Origin: a bacterium
GTDB taxonomy: Bacteria > Verrucomicrobiota > Lentisphaeria > Victivallales > GWF2-38-69
Reading direction: 5' to 3'
NCBI GenBank assembly: GCA_021781705.1
Contig: JAJXWI010000009.1
Span: forward strand, 1-61,138
Length of the DNA stretch: 61,138 nt
Position 1 is the first letter of the stretch. Each line of letters starts with the position of its first letter. Made by a program: the position numbers and the translations under genes. Below, piece by piece: positions 27,325 through 37,568 of the stretch. The notes below the pieces were generated by a model that worked only from the letters and a program-made list of their open reading frames with translations, was not told where the DNA came from and did no database searches.

Positions 27325-27573
27325 ATGAAAGAAAAATATAATTTCAAGAGATTGGATTGGAAGCATGACAAAATCCTGATTTGTCCCGCTTGCCTTGAAA
27401 CTTTATTCAGGAGTGACATTGAACATTTTCAAAAGTGTCCTTATTGCAACTGCTCGATTGAGCTCAATGCCGAAATAGAAGATTATCTTTTGAAGCCAAC
27501 TATAGATAAATGGATCTTGTTTCAAAATATTGTATTATCCCAATATAGCTTGGATTTTCCACAGCAGCGTTAG
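27325..27573 (+). CDS. Small zinc-ribbon protein
   Basis: 82 residues with CPAC (about 21-24) and CPYC (about 38-41), a four-cysteine zinc ribbon of the rubredoxin/RNA-polymerase-like type, and a short helical tail. ATG, with a weak Shine-Dalgarno (ggtgttgat). I do not recognise a family. It sits between ilvN and a membrane glycosyltransferase. A regulatory or RNA-binding role would be a guess. Confidence 0.6.
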   Translation: MKEKYNFKRLDWKHDKILICPACLETLFRSDIEHFQKCPYCNCSIELNAEIEDYLLKPTIDKWILFQNIVLSQYSLDFPQQR

Positions 27574-27758
27574 CCTTTTTGTGCTTGATTTTATCTGTGC
27601 TATACGCGAGAAATTAGTTTTTGTTTGCTTTTTTTAGCGATAAGGCAAATATTGTCTTCTAACTGCGTGTTATTATTGAAATTGTCGAACGTTTTGTGTA
27701 TCGTAATGTTGTTCGAAGTAGCGTTTCTGATTGACAAAAGACAAAAAAAGGATATTTG

Positions 27759-29417
27759 ATGATATACCAGGAAAATCCTCCTATAAAGTATCTGGCCGTA
27801 TTGATACTAATTCTTTCATTTATAGTTATTTATTCTCCCTGGAGTTTAGGAATAAGAGAACTTCTTGGTGAGGAAGGGCGATATGCTGCAATATCTCTTG
27901 AAATAAATCTCTTAAATCCCTCTACGATAGCCCATGGTGAGACTTTACCTTATTACTACCCTCTATATCCATGGCTTGTTGCTATAGCTTATAAGGCCGG
28001 ACTTTCCTATGAGATTGGGTTAAGACTGGTTTCTGTATTGTCTCTTGCGGGGATTGTTATTACTATCTTTGTAACAGCGAAGAGAATTTCCGGCCTTCAA
28101 ACAGCTGTTGTAAGTGCCGCCGCAATGATGTCATGCGTTATTGTCATGGAAAAAAGTATTGACGGTAATCCGTTTGTCACTGCCGTGTTTTTTCTTCTTC
28201 TTGGTTGGCTCACATGGTATACCTATGGCGTTGTTAAGAGTAACTGGAATCTCGCATGGATCGTAAGTTCAATATTTTGCGGTCTTGCTTTTTATACGAT
28301 AGGCTGGATTGCCATTTTTTATTTTTTCCTCCCTCTTATTTTCATGAGAAGACCAATGACCATATGGAAAAAACTTAATGAATATGGTTTTAAAATCGGC
28401 ATAGTCATTATTATTATCTTTGTGTGTTTGTGGGTAATTCCAAGATTTGCTCTTGTCATGCAAAATCCTTTTGCTCCAGAAAATATTCCGAATATTTTTC
28501 CCGGCAATTACCTTTCCAGCCTGCTCACTTATCCTTTAGAACTGCTCTGGAGAGCTATGCCATGGACTATAGCATTTTGGCCGGCATTTTGCGTCGCTTA
28601 TTATCCGCTAGACAAAAACCCCATATTCAGCAGATTTCTCAGAACCATATTCTTAACCTTATTTGCTTTCATGTGGATAAATCCTTTAAAAGATTCACGA
28701 ACAATTATTTTATTGCTGCCTGCGCTTTCTATAATGTGCGGAATAAATTACTGGCTGCTCGTCAGAAGAAACGGGTTTGCACTGAAAATAATATTAAATG
28801 TTTTGACCATTATTTTTGTTTTGGTTTCTTTTCTTTTCCTGTTGTTGTTTTTATTTCCCGACAAGATTTGGACTAATAATTTTTTCATTTTTCTTCACGA
28901 ATCTCTGTTTAAAAACGGAGTAGATTTTCTTCACACTTACAGAATCATGGGAATATTTCAAACCGCAACGGCTGCCGCTTTAGGGATAGGCGCAATTTAT
29001 TTCAGAAGAAGAATAAAAATATGGCTTTATTGCCTATTCGTGTCTGCTATTTTTATGTTGTTTTTCTGGGGCGTAACGACTCCCTACAGGGGACAAAGTA
29101 ATGAAGCAAAAAATACAGCGGCCCAGATTATTGCTGATATGGGAGATGATTATTCACGCGACATGACTATTTTTGAAGGGAATGATATTTGTGATATTTA
29201 TGTGTTAGAAACATATCTTGGCTGCAATATAAAGAAGATATCTAACTATTCCATGTTGCCGGAAGATTCAAAAACTGTATATGTGTTTGCTCTTTCAAAT
29301 CCTATTTTTACAGAACGGCATTGGGCAAAAGTTTCTTCCCCTGTATACAAAGACAGAATGATTACTTTGTGGAAGGGTGTTAAGCTAAATAAGAAGCCTG
29401 CAGCAGAAGATCTCTAA
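27759..29417 (+). CDS. GT39/ArnT-like membrane glycosyltransferase
   Basis: 552 residues from ATG 27759 (TTG 27756 is adjacent). About ten to twelve membrane helices. The first outside loop holds EEGRYAAISLEI and HGETLPYYYPLYPWLVA, the pattern of PMT_2/ArnT enzymes in which an acidic residue in the first loop acts with a polyprenyl-phosphate sugar donor. A short soluble C-terminal domain follows (residues about 450-550). Likely transfers a sugar to an envelope lipid or protein. rlmN starts three bases downstream of its stop. Confidence 0.75.
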   Translation: MIYQENPPIKYLAVLILILSFIVIYSPWSLGIRELLGEEGRYAAISLEINLLNPSTIAHGETLPYYYPLYPWLVAIAYKAGLSYEIGLRLVSVLSLAGIVITIFVTAKRISGLQTAVVSAAAMMSCVIVMEKSIDGNPFVTAVFFLLLGWLTWYTYGVVKSNWNLAWIVSSIFCGLAFYTIGWIAIFYFFLPLIFMRRPMTIWKKLNEYGFKIGIVIIIIFVCLWVIPRFALVMQNPFAPENIPNIFPGNYLSSLLTYPLELLWRAMPWTIAFWPAFCVAYYPLDKNPIFSRFLRTIFLTLFAFMWINPLKDSRTIILLLPALSIMCGINYWLLVRRNGFALKIILNVLTIIFVLVSFLFLLLFLFPDKIWTNNFFIFLHESLFKNGVDFLHTYRIMGIFQTATAAALGIGAIYFRRRIKIWLYCLFVSAIFMLFFWGVTTPYRGQSNEAKNTAAQIIADMGDDYSRDMTIFEGNDICDIYVLETYLGCNIKKISNYSMLPEDSKTVYVFALSNPIFTERHWAKVSSPVYKDRMITLWKGVKLNKKPAAEDL

Positions 29418-29419
29418 TA

Positions 29420-30448
29420 GTGAATATGTCTTCATATCTTTTTAGTTTAACTTTTTCGGAAATGGAAAAATTAGTTCCAGGCTTTCCCAGGTACAGATAC
29501 GCGCAGCTTTTTGACTGGATATACAAAAAACGGATTTTTGATCTGAATAGGATGACAAATATTTCTGGTGATTTCAGAAACATTTTAAAAGAAAAAACAA
29601 TATTTGATTACCCTGCAATAGAAGAAGAAAAAAATACTTCTGATAATACAACAAAGTTTTTATTCAAACTGCATGACGGAAATTTCATTGAAGCGGTAAT
29701 AATAGATTCTGTAAAGAGGAAGACTTTTTGTCTGAGCTCTCAGGTTGGCTGTCCGATTCAATGCAGGTTTTGCGCCAGCGGCATGTATGGATTAACCAGA
29801 AACCTTGATCCTGGGGAAATCACAGGACAGTTTTTATTGCTTTCGAGGTTCCTCAAAAAACTTCCGGATAATGTGGTATTTATGGGAATCGGAGAACCTC
29901 TTCTTAATTTTAAAAACCTGATGGATAGTTTGAATATTATTTGTTCTGAGGAGTATATAAATTTTTCTCAGCGAAGAATCACCATTTCTACCAGTGGGAT
30001 TCCTGACGGAATCAGAAAGTTAGCTGAACTTGACAGGCAATATAATCTTGCCATTTCTCTTCATGCTACGGATGATATCACGAGGGCCAGGTTGATTCCG
30101 GATAATGCAAGCTTTCCGATAAAAGAGATAGTTGAAGCGTCTATGGAATATTTTAAAAAAACCGGAAGATTGATAACAATAGAATATACCCTAATAAAAG
30201 AGATAAATGACTCTCTTTCACAGGCGCGAGAGCTTGCAGGCATAGCAAAAAAACTGAGAGCGAAGATAAATCTTATACCCTACAATGCCGTGAAAGGTCG
30301 TGAATTTACCAGACCGGAAGATCGTATTTGTTTTTCCTTTTACAAGAAATTAAAAGATTTGGGTGCTCATGTAACTTTCCGGCTGGAAAAGGGTTCAAAT
30401 ATAAATGCTGCCTGCGGGCAATTACGAGCCAATAAGATTTCAGAATAA
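29420..30448 (+). CDS. rlmN: Dual-specificity 23S rRNA/tRNA m2A methyltransferase RlmN
   Basis: 342 residues; GTG at 29420 or ATG at 29426. RlmN makes 2-methyladenosine at 23S A2503 and tRNA A37 by radical SAM chemistry. The Fe-S motif CRFC-type segment is GCPIQCRFCASG; FMGIGEPLLN, SLHATDD and the resolving cysteine in NAACGQLRA are intact. Closely follows the membrane glycosyltransferase, so the two share a transcript; the enzyme is unrelated to it in function. Confidence 0.95.
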   Translation: MNMSSYLFSLTFSEMEKLVPGFPRYRYAQLFDWIYKKRIFDLNRMTNISGDFRNILKEKTIFDYPAIEEEKNTSDNTTKFLFKLHDGNFIEAVIIDSVKRKTFCLSSQVGCPIQCRFCASGMYGLTRNLDPGEITGQFLLLSRFLKKLPDNVVFMGIGEPLLNFKNLMDSLNIICSEEYINFSQRRITISTSGIPDGIRKLAELDRQYNLAISLHATDDITRARLIPDNASFPIKEIVEASMEYFKKTGRLITIEYTLIKEINDSLSQARELAGIAKKLRAKINLIPYNAVKGREFTRPEDRICFSFYKKLKDLGAHVTFRLEKGSNINAACGQLRANKISE

Positions 30449-30467
30449 AATCCTGCGAAATTTAGGA

Positions 30468-33400
30468 TCAATCATTTCCCCTTTCTCCATCTGAACGGGT
30501 AAGGCGATACTTATTCAGATGTCTTTCCTGAATTTTCTGCATGTAGATAAAAAATCCAGGAGTAACAAAAAGTGTCACAAGTTGGGAAACTATCAAGCCC
30601 CCTACAATTACGAGCCCCAAAGGGCGGCGCAATTCAGCGTTGCTTCCAATCCCTATTACGATTGGAAGAGCGGCGGCAATGGCAGTCAAGCCAGTCATCA
30701 GAATAGGTCTGAATCGAACGAGACATGCATTGTAAATGGCATCGGATGCTGAAGCATTATTGTTTCTTATATACTGCAGAGAAAAATCCACCATCATAAT
30801 ACCATTTTTGGCAACTATGCCTATTAACATAAATATTCCAATATATGCAAACAAGGAGAGTTCCGAATTACAGAAAAATAGAAGCCCTAATCCGCCAACC
30901 GTCGCGGTAGGAAGAGTTGTCAGAACAGTAAATGGATGTATATAACTTTCATACAACACACCCAATGCGACATACAACAGAAAAATTGAAATGAATATCA
31001 AAATAGCCAGCGTTTTCAGGCTGGATAAAAACTGATTGGCAGTTCCCTCGAAAGAACCAGTTACGGATGCCGGGAAAATATCTTTAACTATTTTGTTGAT
31101 TTTTTCTGTCACTGTCCCAAGCGGAACGCCAGCTGCCAAATTAAATGATACTGTAGCAGTATTAAGTTGGTTATAATGTACAATTTGCTTTGGACCTACT
31201 GCTTTTTTTACAGTAATAAGCGTATTAAGCGGAATCAGATCATTCGTTTTTGAAGAACGCAAAAATATCTTGGATAAATCAACCTGTGATTTGCTATATT
31301 CGTCATACATTTGGAGATAAACATTGTACCTTTGTGAACCCTCTACGTAATCTGTTATCCTACTTTGTGAAAATGCGTCTGACAATGTATTTTCTATCTG
31401 CGACACACTTATTCCCAATTGCGAAGCTTTTTCTCTTGCTATCTGAACCTTCAACTGAGGCAGGTCAAGTTTTACATTGTTTTGGACGTTCGTAAATTCG
31501 GGAAGCAGCTTTAGCTTATTAGTCAATTCGACAGCGCAAGCGTTGATCTTTTCTCCATTTGTTCCGGAAATTAAATATGAATACTGAGTCCCACTTGCCG
31601 CAGTATTTCCTCCTGTACTAATGTTCAAAACCGAGCATGGGAATAAATTAACGTTTCCAAGATTATAAGGAATTTGGGATATCTGCTCCTGCAAATCTTC
31701 AATAACCTGTCCAATAGATTTTTTCTTTTGTGGATTTGTGATGAAGGCAACTTCACCCTCCGATTCATCCATACCACTATATCCAGTACATGTCCATGGC
31801 ATGGAAACATCAGGGTGCTTTTTTAGTATTTCATGAACATAATTCTGATATTTTTGCATCTGTTCGGCTGACGTTCCAATCGGTGCGACAATACTACCAA
31901 AAACTATTCCGCTATCACCAGGCGGAATAAAAGTTTTTGGCACCTTATAATAAAAAAACAGAGTGAAAATAATACATAAACCCCAAGCTATTAATGACAG
32001 GGATGGCCGTTTTAAAAATATTTTCAGTGCGCCAGAATATTTTTTTATCAGCAAAGCCAGTACCGCATCACCCACCTTCTGAATTTTTGAAACATTCTGT
32101 TTATCTAACGGATTTAGCATGTGGGCATTCATCATTGGAGTCAAGCACAAGGAAATTACTCCGGAACAAAAAACCATTATTATGACGGTGAGTGCAAATT
32201 CTTTGAATGTTTTGCCGACAATACCAGGCATAAAAATTATCGGGATAAAAACAACTATTATTGAAACGGTCATTGAAATCACGGATCCCGTAACTTCTCT
32301 TGAGCTTCTAACGGAAGCATTGTATGGACTGACTCCATTTTCTATATGCCTCATTGTGTTTTCTAGTATAACAATCGAGTCGTCAACGACGAATCCTATC
32401 GCAAGAATGATGGCTAATAAAGATAGATTGTCAATGCTAAACCCGGCAAAATACATTGCTATACAAGTTGCCAATATTGTTATCGGCACTACAACCCCTG
32501 GGATGATTGTGTCGGTAATCCGTCCAAAGAATAAAAGCATTACAAATAGTACTAGAAAGAAAGAAAACCCCAAGGTCATTTTTACTTCATGAACCGATTC
32601 CTTAACTGTCTTGGAAAGATCAATTATAAAGTCTCCCTTTACTGATTTGGGCAACTCTTTTTTTACTTCTTCTATCAACTTCTTCGCCCCATCAGCTACT
32701 TGTATTGTATTAGAGCCAGGCTTTTTAAAAACACAGACGAAAACCAAATTACTTGTTATATCTTTTCCGTCTATACATAACCTTTGATAAGAATTTTCAT
32801 TATCAGAAGAGTTGCAGGCATTGCCTATTTCTTTCAACGTAACAGGAGTTCCGGAATTATATTTTATTATGATATCATTATAAGCCTCCGGGGTTGTTAA
32901 CTGCCCCTCGGGATTAATTGAAATATTTCCATACTTACCCCTTAGCGCACCTCCAGGCAATACTAAATTGGCATCTTTAATAGCGTCCCTAACATCAGAT
33001 AATGTAGTTTGGTACGCCCCCATTTTGTCGGGATCAAGCTTTATCCGTATCGCATGAGTGGTTCCATAAATCCCAACACTTGAAACCCCTGACAACAGAC
33101 GCAGGGGCTTTCCTACACGTTTATCTATAATATCATAAAGATCTTTCTTACCCATCGTTTCAGAATAAAATACATATTGAGTAATAGGCCAGTTAGATTT
33201 TTTTTTAAAAAAGACGGGATCATCCTGCAATGATGGCATATTATTTTTTGCCCGTTGTATCGCAGCCTGAACTTCGGGAACCATTAAGTCAATATTTTCA
33301 TCAGGACCAAAAGTTAAAACAATTTTCGTATATCCGTCTGAACTTGTTGAGATCACATTTTCAATCCCAGAAATTTTCATAAATTCTTCTTCCAGCGGAG

Positions 33401-33593
33401 TCGCTATTTGTGATGCCATTATTTCCGGATTTGCACCCCAGTATGTTGCCCGTACAGATATTCCAGGGCAATCAACAGAAGGCATATCGGAAACTGGGAG
33501 TTTAAGATATGCAAAAACACCAAATAGCGCGATAGTTACAACCAATAACGTAGTTGTAATAACCTTCTTAATAAAAAATTCTGAAATATTCAT
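30468..33593 (-). CDS. RND efflux pump, AcrB/MexB family
   Basis: 1041 residues, the family's usual length, with 12 membrane helices in a 1+5+1+5 plan and two large periplasmic loops. The proton-relay GFVVDDSIVILEN carries the key Asp-Asp pair in helix 4; the start FIKKVITTTLLVVTIALFGVFAYLKLPVSDMP is also typical. Its adaptor gene lies 25 bases upstream on the same strand. No TolC-like outer-membrane channel is encoded here. The substrate cannot be read. It converges with rlmN, 19 bases apart. Confidence 0.95.
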   Translation of the reverse strand: MNISEFFIKKVITTTLLVVTIALFGVFAYLKLPVSDMPSVDCPGISVRATYWGANPEIMASQIATPLEEEFMKISGIENVISTSSDGYTKIVLTFGPDENIDLMVPEVQAAIQRAKNNMPSLQDDPVFFKKKSNWPITQYVFYSETMGKKDLYDIIDKRVGKPLRLLSGVSSVGIYGTTHAIRIKLDPDKMGAYQTTLSDVRDAIKDANLVLPGGALRGKYGNISINPEGQLTTPEAYNDIIIKYNSGTPVTLKEIGNACNSSDNENSYQRLCIDGKDITSNLVFVCVFKKPGSNTIQVADGAKKLIEEVKKELPKSVKGDFIIDLSKTVKESVHEVKMTLGFSFFLVLFVMLLFFGRITDTIIPGVVVPITILATCIAMYFAGFSIDNLSLLAIILAIGFVVDDSIVILENTMRHIENGVSPYNASVRSSREVTGSVISMTVSIIVVFIPIIFMPGIVGKTFKEFALTVIIMVFCSGVISLCLTPMMNAHMLNPLDKQNVSKIQKVGDAVLALLIKKYSGALKIFLKRPSLSLIAWGLCIIFTLFFYYKVPKTFIPPGDSGIVFGSIVAPIGTSAEQMQKYQNYVHEILKKHPDVSMPWTCTGYSGMDESEGEVAFITNPQKKKSIGQVIEDLQEQISQIPYNLGNVNLFPCSVLNISTGGNTAASGTQYSYLISGTNGEKINACAVELTNKLKLLPEFTNVQNNVKLDLPQLKVQIAREKASQLGISVSQIENTLSDAFSQSRITDYVEGSQRYNVYLQMYDEYSKSQVDLSKIFLRSSKTNDLIPLNTLITVKKAVGPKQIVHYNQLNTATVSFNLAAGVPLGTVTEKINKIVKDIFPASVTGSFEGTANQFLSSLKTLAILIFISIFLLYVALGVLYESYIHPFTVLTTLPTATVGGLGLLFFCNSELSLFAYIGIFMLIGIVAKNGIMMVDFSLQYIRNNNASASDAIYNACLVRFRPILMTGLTAIAAALPIVIGIGSNAELRRPLGLVIVGGLIVSQLVTLFVTPGFFIYMQKIQERHLNKYRLTRSDGERGND

Positions 33594-33618
33594 GTTACTA
33601 TTTTGGGTTCCAAAAATT

Positions 33619-34755
33619 TTAAAGTTGAACTTTTATATTTTGTATCGTAACGAAATCGTCGGGAGACAAATCAAGCAGCCCGGAAACTATAAGATTATCT
33701 CCAGTTTTCAACTTTCCATTCTCCAGAATGTAATAATCCCCATACTCGTGGCTTACTACAACGGGAATAAGTTCAGCTTTACTATCTTTTCCAACAATAA
33801 AAGCATACGGTCCATCTGGTCCCAGCCTGACAGCGCTTTGATGAATAAGTAAAACATCTTTCCTATTTTCAACTATTAACTTTATTTTCCCGAATTGGCC
33901 AGGGAGAAGAATCTTTTCTTTATTGGGAAGAACCGCTTGCAGTGATATCGTCCCTGACACGCTATTCGCTGTATTATTCAGCGATTCTAGCCATCCGTTA
34001 TATTCGGTTTGTTTAATTGAATCGTTATTTGTTTTTTCGTCAACGTAAACAAGTAACTTAAGATGTCCGGACTCGAGTGCCTTTTTAATCCGCGAAATAT
34101 CTTTTTCAGATACGGAAAAATCCAAATGAAGAGGGTCAATATTCTTTATGTTCGCCATAATGGTATCGGTATTTACCATATTTCCTTCATGGACCTTATT
34201 AATTCCTATTATCCCGCTGATAGGTGCCTCGATAGAACAATATTTTAAGTTAATTTTATCTAAAAGTATATCGGCTTGAGCTTTCTTAACCTCTGCCTTT
34301 GCGGAGAGAAACTCTTTCTTCATTGCTTCATAATTCAAGAGGGAAACAGCGCCGCTCGACGCAAGTTTTGTGTTTCGACTCAATGTCATTTCCATAAGCT
34401 TTAGATTTGCAAGATTTTTTTCCAGAGAAGCTTCGTCATTCATCAAATTTGCTTTGTACTTCTCGGAATCAATCTGGAATAGCAACTGTCCTTTCTCAAC
34501 AAATGATCCATTCTTAAAGTCAACTTTTTGGATTTGCCCGGACACCCTGGACTTTATATCCACATCCTGTGAAGCAACAAGCGAACCAAACGCTTCGATA
34601 TATATTGGCACATCCTTACGAATTACATCTGTAACCTGTACCGCAGTCGTTCGCTGAACCATTTTCGTAGAATCCGATTTCTTAGCAAGAAAACTTATTA
34701 AGATGAATAACAACCCTATCAATGTCAGTAATAATACAATCAGTTTTTTTTTCAT
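33619..34755 (-). CDS. RND periplasmic adaptor (membrane-fusion protein)
   Basis: About 378 residues from ATG 34755 (KKKLIVLLLTLIGLLFILISF); the longer start at 34824 would add 23 polar residues. One membrane anchor, then the barrel-sandwich domain with IEAFGSLVASQDVDIKSRVSGQIQKVDFKNGSFVEKGQLLFQID, a helical hairpin, and C-terminal beta-barrel regions. It joins the RND pump to an outer-membrane channel. Nine consecutive T bases lie just upstream of the ATG on the plus-strand view (34744-34752). Confidence 0.93.
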   Translation of the reverse strand: MKKKLIVLLLTLIGLLFILISFLAKKSDSTKMVQRTTAVQVTDVIRKDVPIYIEAFGSLVASQDVDIKSRVSGQIQKVDFKNGSFVEKGQLLFQIDSEKYKANLMNDEASLEKNLANLKLMEMTLSRNTKLASSGAVSLLNYEAMKKEFLSAKAEVKKAQADILLDKINLKYCSIEAPISGIIGINKVHEGNMVNTDTIMANIKNIDPLHLDFSVSEKDISRIKKALESGHLKLLVYVDEKTNNDSIKQTEYNGWLESLNNTANSVSGTISLQAVLPNKEKILLPGQFGKIKLIVENRKDVLLIHQSAVRLGPDGPYAFIVGKDSKAELIPVVVSHEYGDYYILENGKLKTGDNLIVSGLLDLSPDDFVTIQNIKVQL

Positions 34756-35091
34756 TTTGTGTCTCGCTAATTTCTGAATCAGGAATTCGGTTCTTGTGTG
34801 GATTTTACCCGCAATACATTTCAATAAAATTATCTCACACTAATGTACTTTCGTGTGAAAATAATACAAGAAGGCAGTGCTGTTCATGAAAATATCCGTG
34901 GCTCGGTGTTTTATGGAACATTGCTATGCTTTAAATTGCAGCGTCGTCCGATCGTTAGCCCTTTATTATTTCCCCATTTTTCCTAAACACCTAATATTTT
35001 CCAGAGAAATGGTGTTATTTTAAAACCAGACAATTATAATTGGCTTCAAGTTTCATTTTTAACATTCACCCCCTTGATGGAAAAAACATTC
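34756..35091. other. Divergent intergenic region between RND operon and GH3 gene
   Basis: About 335 bases with promoters for both directions expected. A hexamer inverted repeat tcacac (34835-34840) / gtgtga (34853-34858), spaced by 12 bases, lies 80 bases upstream of the adaptor ATG and looks like a regulator operator. A tataat box occurs near 35034-35039, roughly 50 bases ahead of the GH3 start. Confidence 0.4.
34835..34858. promoter_or_regulatory. Candidate operator upstream of the RND adaptor
   Basis: Perfect six-base arms TCACAC/GTGTGA around 12 bases (taatgtactttc). Its place 80 bases before the adaptor start would suit a TetR- or MarR-type repressor of the pump. No such regulator is in the window. 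Confidence 0.35.
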
Positions 35092-37326
35092 ATGAAAAAA
35101 CTAAAAGACTTCGCCTTTATTGTGGTATTAAATTCAGTAGTCCTTTTTGGTTTCCATGCTCAAGAGAATCCAATTGACAAGAAAGTTCAGGATTTAATTG
35201 CAAAAATGACTCTGGAAGAAAAAGTGGGGCAACTGTTTCAGGTTTCTGGAGAAGAGGTTACCGGCCCTAGAGGAGAAAAAATCAATATTACAGAGTATAT
35301 AAAGGCAGGAAAAGTAGGTTCATGTCTCAATATCTACGGGACTAAGAATGTTATGAGGGTGCAGAAAGCGGCAATAGAAAGCTCCAGGCTTAAGATTCCA
35401 CTTTTATTCGGGCTTGATGTTATTCATGGCTATAAAACTGTATTCCCTGCGCCGATAGCATTGGCTTCGAGTTGGGATCCCGAGATTGTCCGAAAAGCAC
35501 AAAAAATAGCTGCAAAAGAGATGTCTTCATCCGGTGTTATGTGGACATTTACACCGATGTTGGATATTGCCAGAGATCCAAGATGGGGCCGAGTTGTTGA
35601 AAGTTTTGGTGAAGATCCTTATTTGGTTTCTGTCATGGGAAGGGTAAGTGTAGAAGCGTTCCAGGGGGAAAGTTTTGATAAAAAGGACTCCGTAATGGCT
35701 ACGGCTAAGCATTATGTCGGATATGGGGCCGTTCAGGCAGGCAGAGAATACTATACTGTTGACATTTCAAAACGGACTCTTTGGGAAATCTATATGCCTC
35801 CTTTTAAGGCAGCAGTTGATACCCATGTGGCATCTGTCATGCCTGCGTTTACGACAGTCAATGGAGTTCCCATGTCGGCTAATAAGGAATTAGTAAATGA
35901 TGTTTTAAGGGAAAAATGGAGATTCCAAGGAATTACGGTTTCTGACTGGAATGCAATTCATGAACTTATAAATCACGGGGTCGCTGAAAATGGCGCAGAC
36001 GCTGCTGTTCAGGGTATTAATGCAGGAGTGGATATTGATATGGTGGGCGGTGACTATATGAATAATCTAGCTGCCTTGGTGAAAGATAACAAAGTGCCGG
36101 TTGCTCTTGTTGATAAAGCTGTTGCAAGAATATTGAAAAAGAAGTTTGAATTGGGATTGTTTGATAACCCCTACAAATATTGTGACTCTGAAAAAGAGAA
36201 AGAAGAGCTTCTCTCCAGCGCCAATAGAGAAGCAGCAAGAGAAATTGCAAGAGAGTCAATTGTCCTGCTGAAAAACGATAATAATATTTTGCCCTTAAAG
36301 ATGAAGGATATTAAGTCTGTCGCCGTTGTCGGGTCTCTTGCGGAGAGTAAGCGTGACATTATAGGACCATGGTGTGGTATAGGTTCGGAGAAAGATACGA
36401 TATCTGTTCTTGATGCAATAAAGGACGTTATTCCACGTGGAACTGTTTTGAATTATCAGAAAGGCTCTGAAATAGAAGATAACAATGAATCATTAGTGAA
36501 TGCAGCGGTTAATGCTGCATCAAAGTCTGACATCATCATAGCTGTTTTGGGGGAAAGCTCCGAAATGTCAGGAGAGGCTGCTTCAAGATCCTCAATAGAA
36601 ATCCCCGAGGCGCAAAAAACTTTGCTAAAATGGCTCTCTATCACGGGAAAACCGATTGTCCTTGTACTTATGAATGGCAGGCCGCTTGATCTCTCTTGGG
36701 AAGACAAGCATATTCCGGCAATACTTGAAACATGGTTTCCAGGGACGGAGGGCGGCAATGCAATAGCAGATATACTCTTTGGCAAACATAATCCTTCGGC
36801 TAAATTGCCTATAACATTCCCGAAGTCATTGGGACAAGTGCCAATAGCCTACAATCATCTCATGTGCGGAAGACCGGCTACGACTGAAACTGTAACTCAA
36901 AAATATGTTTCAAAGTATCTGGACATAGATAATGAGCCTCTATATCCCTTCGGGTACGGCTTGACTTATACTGCTTTTAGCTACTCTCCAATCTATCTTG
37001 ACAAGAAGGAGATAAAGATTGGAGAGTCCTTGGCAGCTAGCGTAGTAATCAAAAATACCGGAAAAGTAGATGGAAAAGAAGTTGTTCAACTTTACATCAG
37101 AGATATGCTTGCCTCTGTAGCAAGACCGATTATGGATCTTAAAGATTTTAAAAAAGTTTCAATAAAGTCAGGGGATAGCGTTAAGATTAGCTTTACGATA
37201 ACCTCCGACCATCTTAAGTTTTATAATAAGGACATGGAAGAAATCATCGAGCCTGGGACTTTTGAAGTTTATATCGGAACCAATTCAAGAGACTATCAGA
37301 AAGAATCATTTAAGGTCGTAAAATAA
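35092..37326 (+). CDS. bglX: Glycoside hydrolase family 3 beta-glucosidase
   Basis: 744 residues from ATG 35092 with signal peptide (KLKDFAFIVVLNSVVLFGFHAQ); earlier TTG/ATG starts exist at 35074/35077. GH3 N-terminal domain: MTLEEKVGQLFQV, LLFGLDVIHGYKTVFP, nucleophile Asp in GITVSDWNA (about residue 285). C-terminal GH3 domain with ESIVLLKN and an SEMSGEAASR acid/base region, ending in a fibronectin-like domain (EVVQLYIRD). It removes beta-linked glucose (or related) from the ends of oligosaccharides, in the periplasm or outside. A lone gene without transporters. Confidence 0.92.
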   Translation: MKKLKDFAFIVVLNSVVLFGFHAQENPIDKKVQDLIAKMTLEEKVGQLFQVSGEEVTGPRGEKINITEYIKAGKVGSCLNIYGTKNVMRVQKAAIESSRLKIPLLFGLDVIHGYKTVFPAPIALASSWDPEIVRKAQKIAAKEMSSSGVMWTFTPMLDIARDPRWGRVVESFGEDPYLVSVMGRVSVEAFQGESFDKKDSVMATAKHYVGYGAVQAGREYYTVDISKRTLWEIYMPPFKAAVDTHVASVMPAFTTVNGVPMSANKELVNDVLREKWRFQGITVSDWNAIHELINHGVAENGADAAVQGINAGVDIDMVGGDYMNNLAALVKDNKVPVALVDKAVARILKKKFELGLFDNPYKYCDSEKEKEELLSSANREAAREIARESIVLLKNDNNILPLKMKDIKSVAVVGSLAESKRDIIGPWCGIGSEKDTISVLDAIKDVIPRGTVLNYQKGSEIEDNNESLVNAAVNAASKSDIIIAVLGESSEMSGEAASRSSIEIPEAQKTLLKWLSITGKPIVLVLMNGRPLDLSWEDKHIPAILETWFPGTEGGNAIADILFGKHNPSAKLPITFPKSLGQVPIAYNHLMCGRPATTETVTQKYVSKYLDIDNEPLYPFGYGLTYTAFSYSPIYLDKKEIKIGESLAASVVIKNTGKVDGKEVVQLYIRDMLASVARPIMDLKDFKKVSIKSGDSVKISFTITSDHLKFYNKDMEEIIEPGTFEVYIGTNSRDYQKESFKVVK

Positions 37327-37568
37327 AGAAGATTATCAACAAGTTTTTACTGCTTTTTAACCATTCTTGTTTTTTCCTTAGCACCTAAAACATTCCACCT
37401 AAAGTTTGGGGCAGGGCGCATTATAGTAGCCACAATTAAATTATGTATTGACATTGTTTGAGATAGAAGTTAAGCTTGTGGAGGTGTAATTTTGTCATCA
37501 AAATGAGGCGTGGCCACACAAAAAGTGGCTCAAACTTAAAACAGTTTCTTAAGTGTTAAAGCTGGATT
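37327..37568 (+). other. Intergenic region before nnrDE with small hairpin
   Basis: Holds a hairpin gccac-acaaaaa-gtggc (about 37513-37529), preceded by a strong-looking ggaggtg box at 37480, but no ORF longer than a few codons follows it. A degenerate copy of ttaagtgttaa is at 37549. Confidence 0.35.

Noticed and set aside
32119-32592. 157-residue ORF antisense to the RND pump
   Set aside because: Mirror of the membrane-helix codons of the pump, a common artefact.
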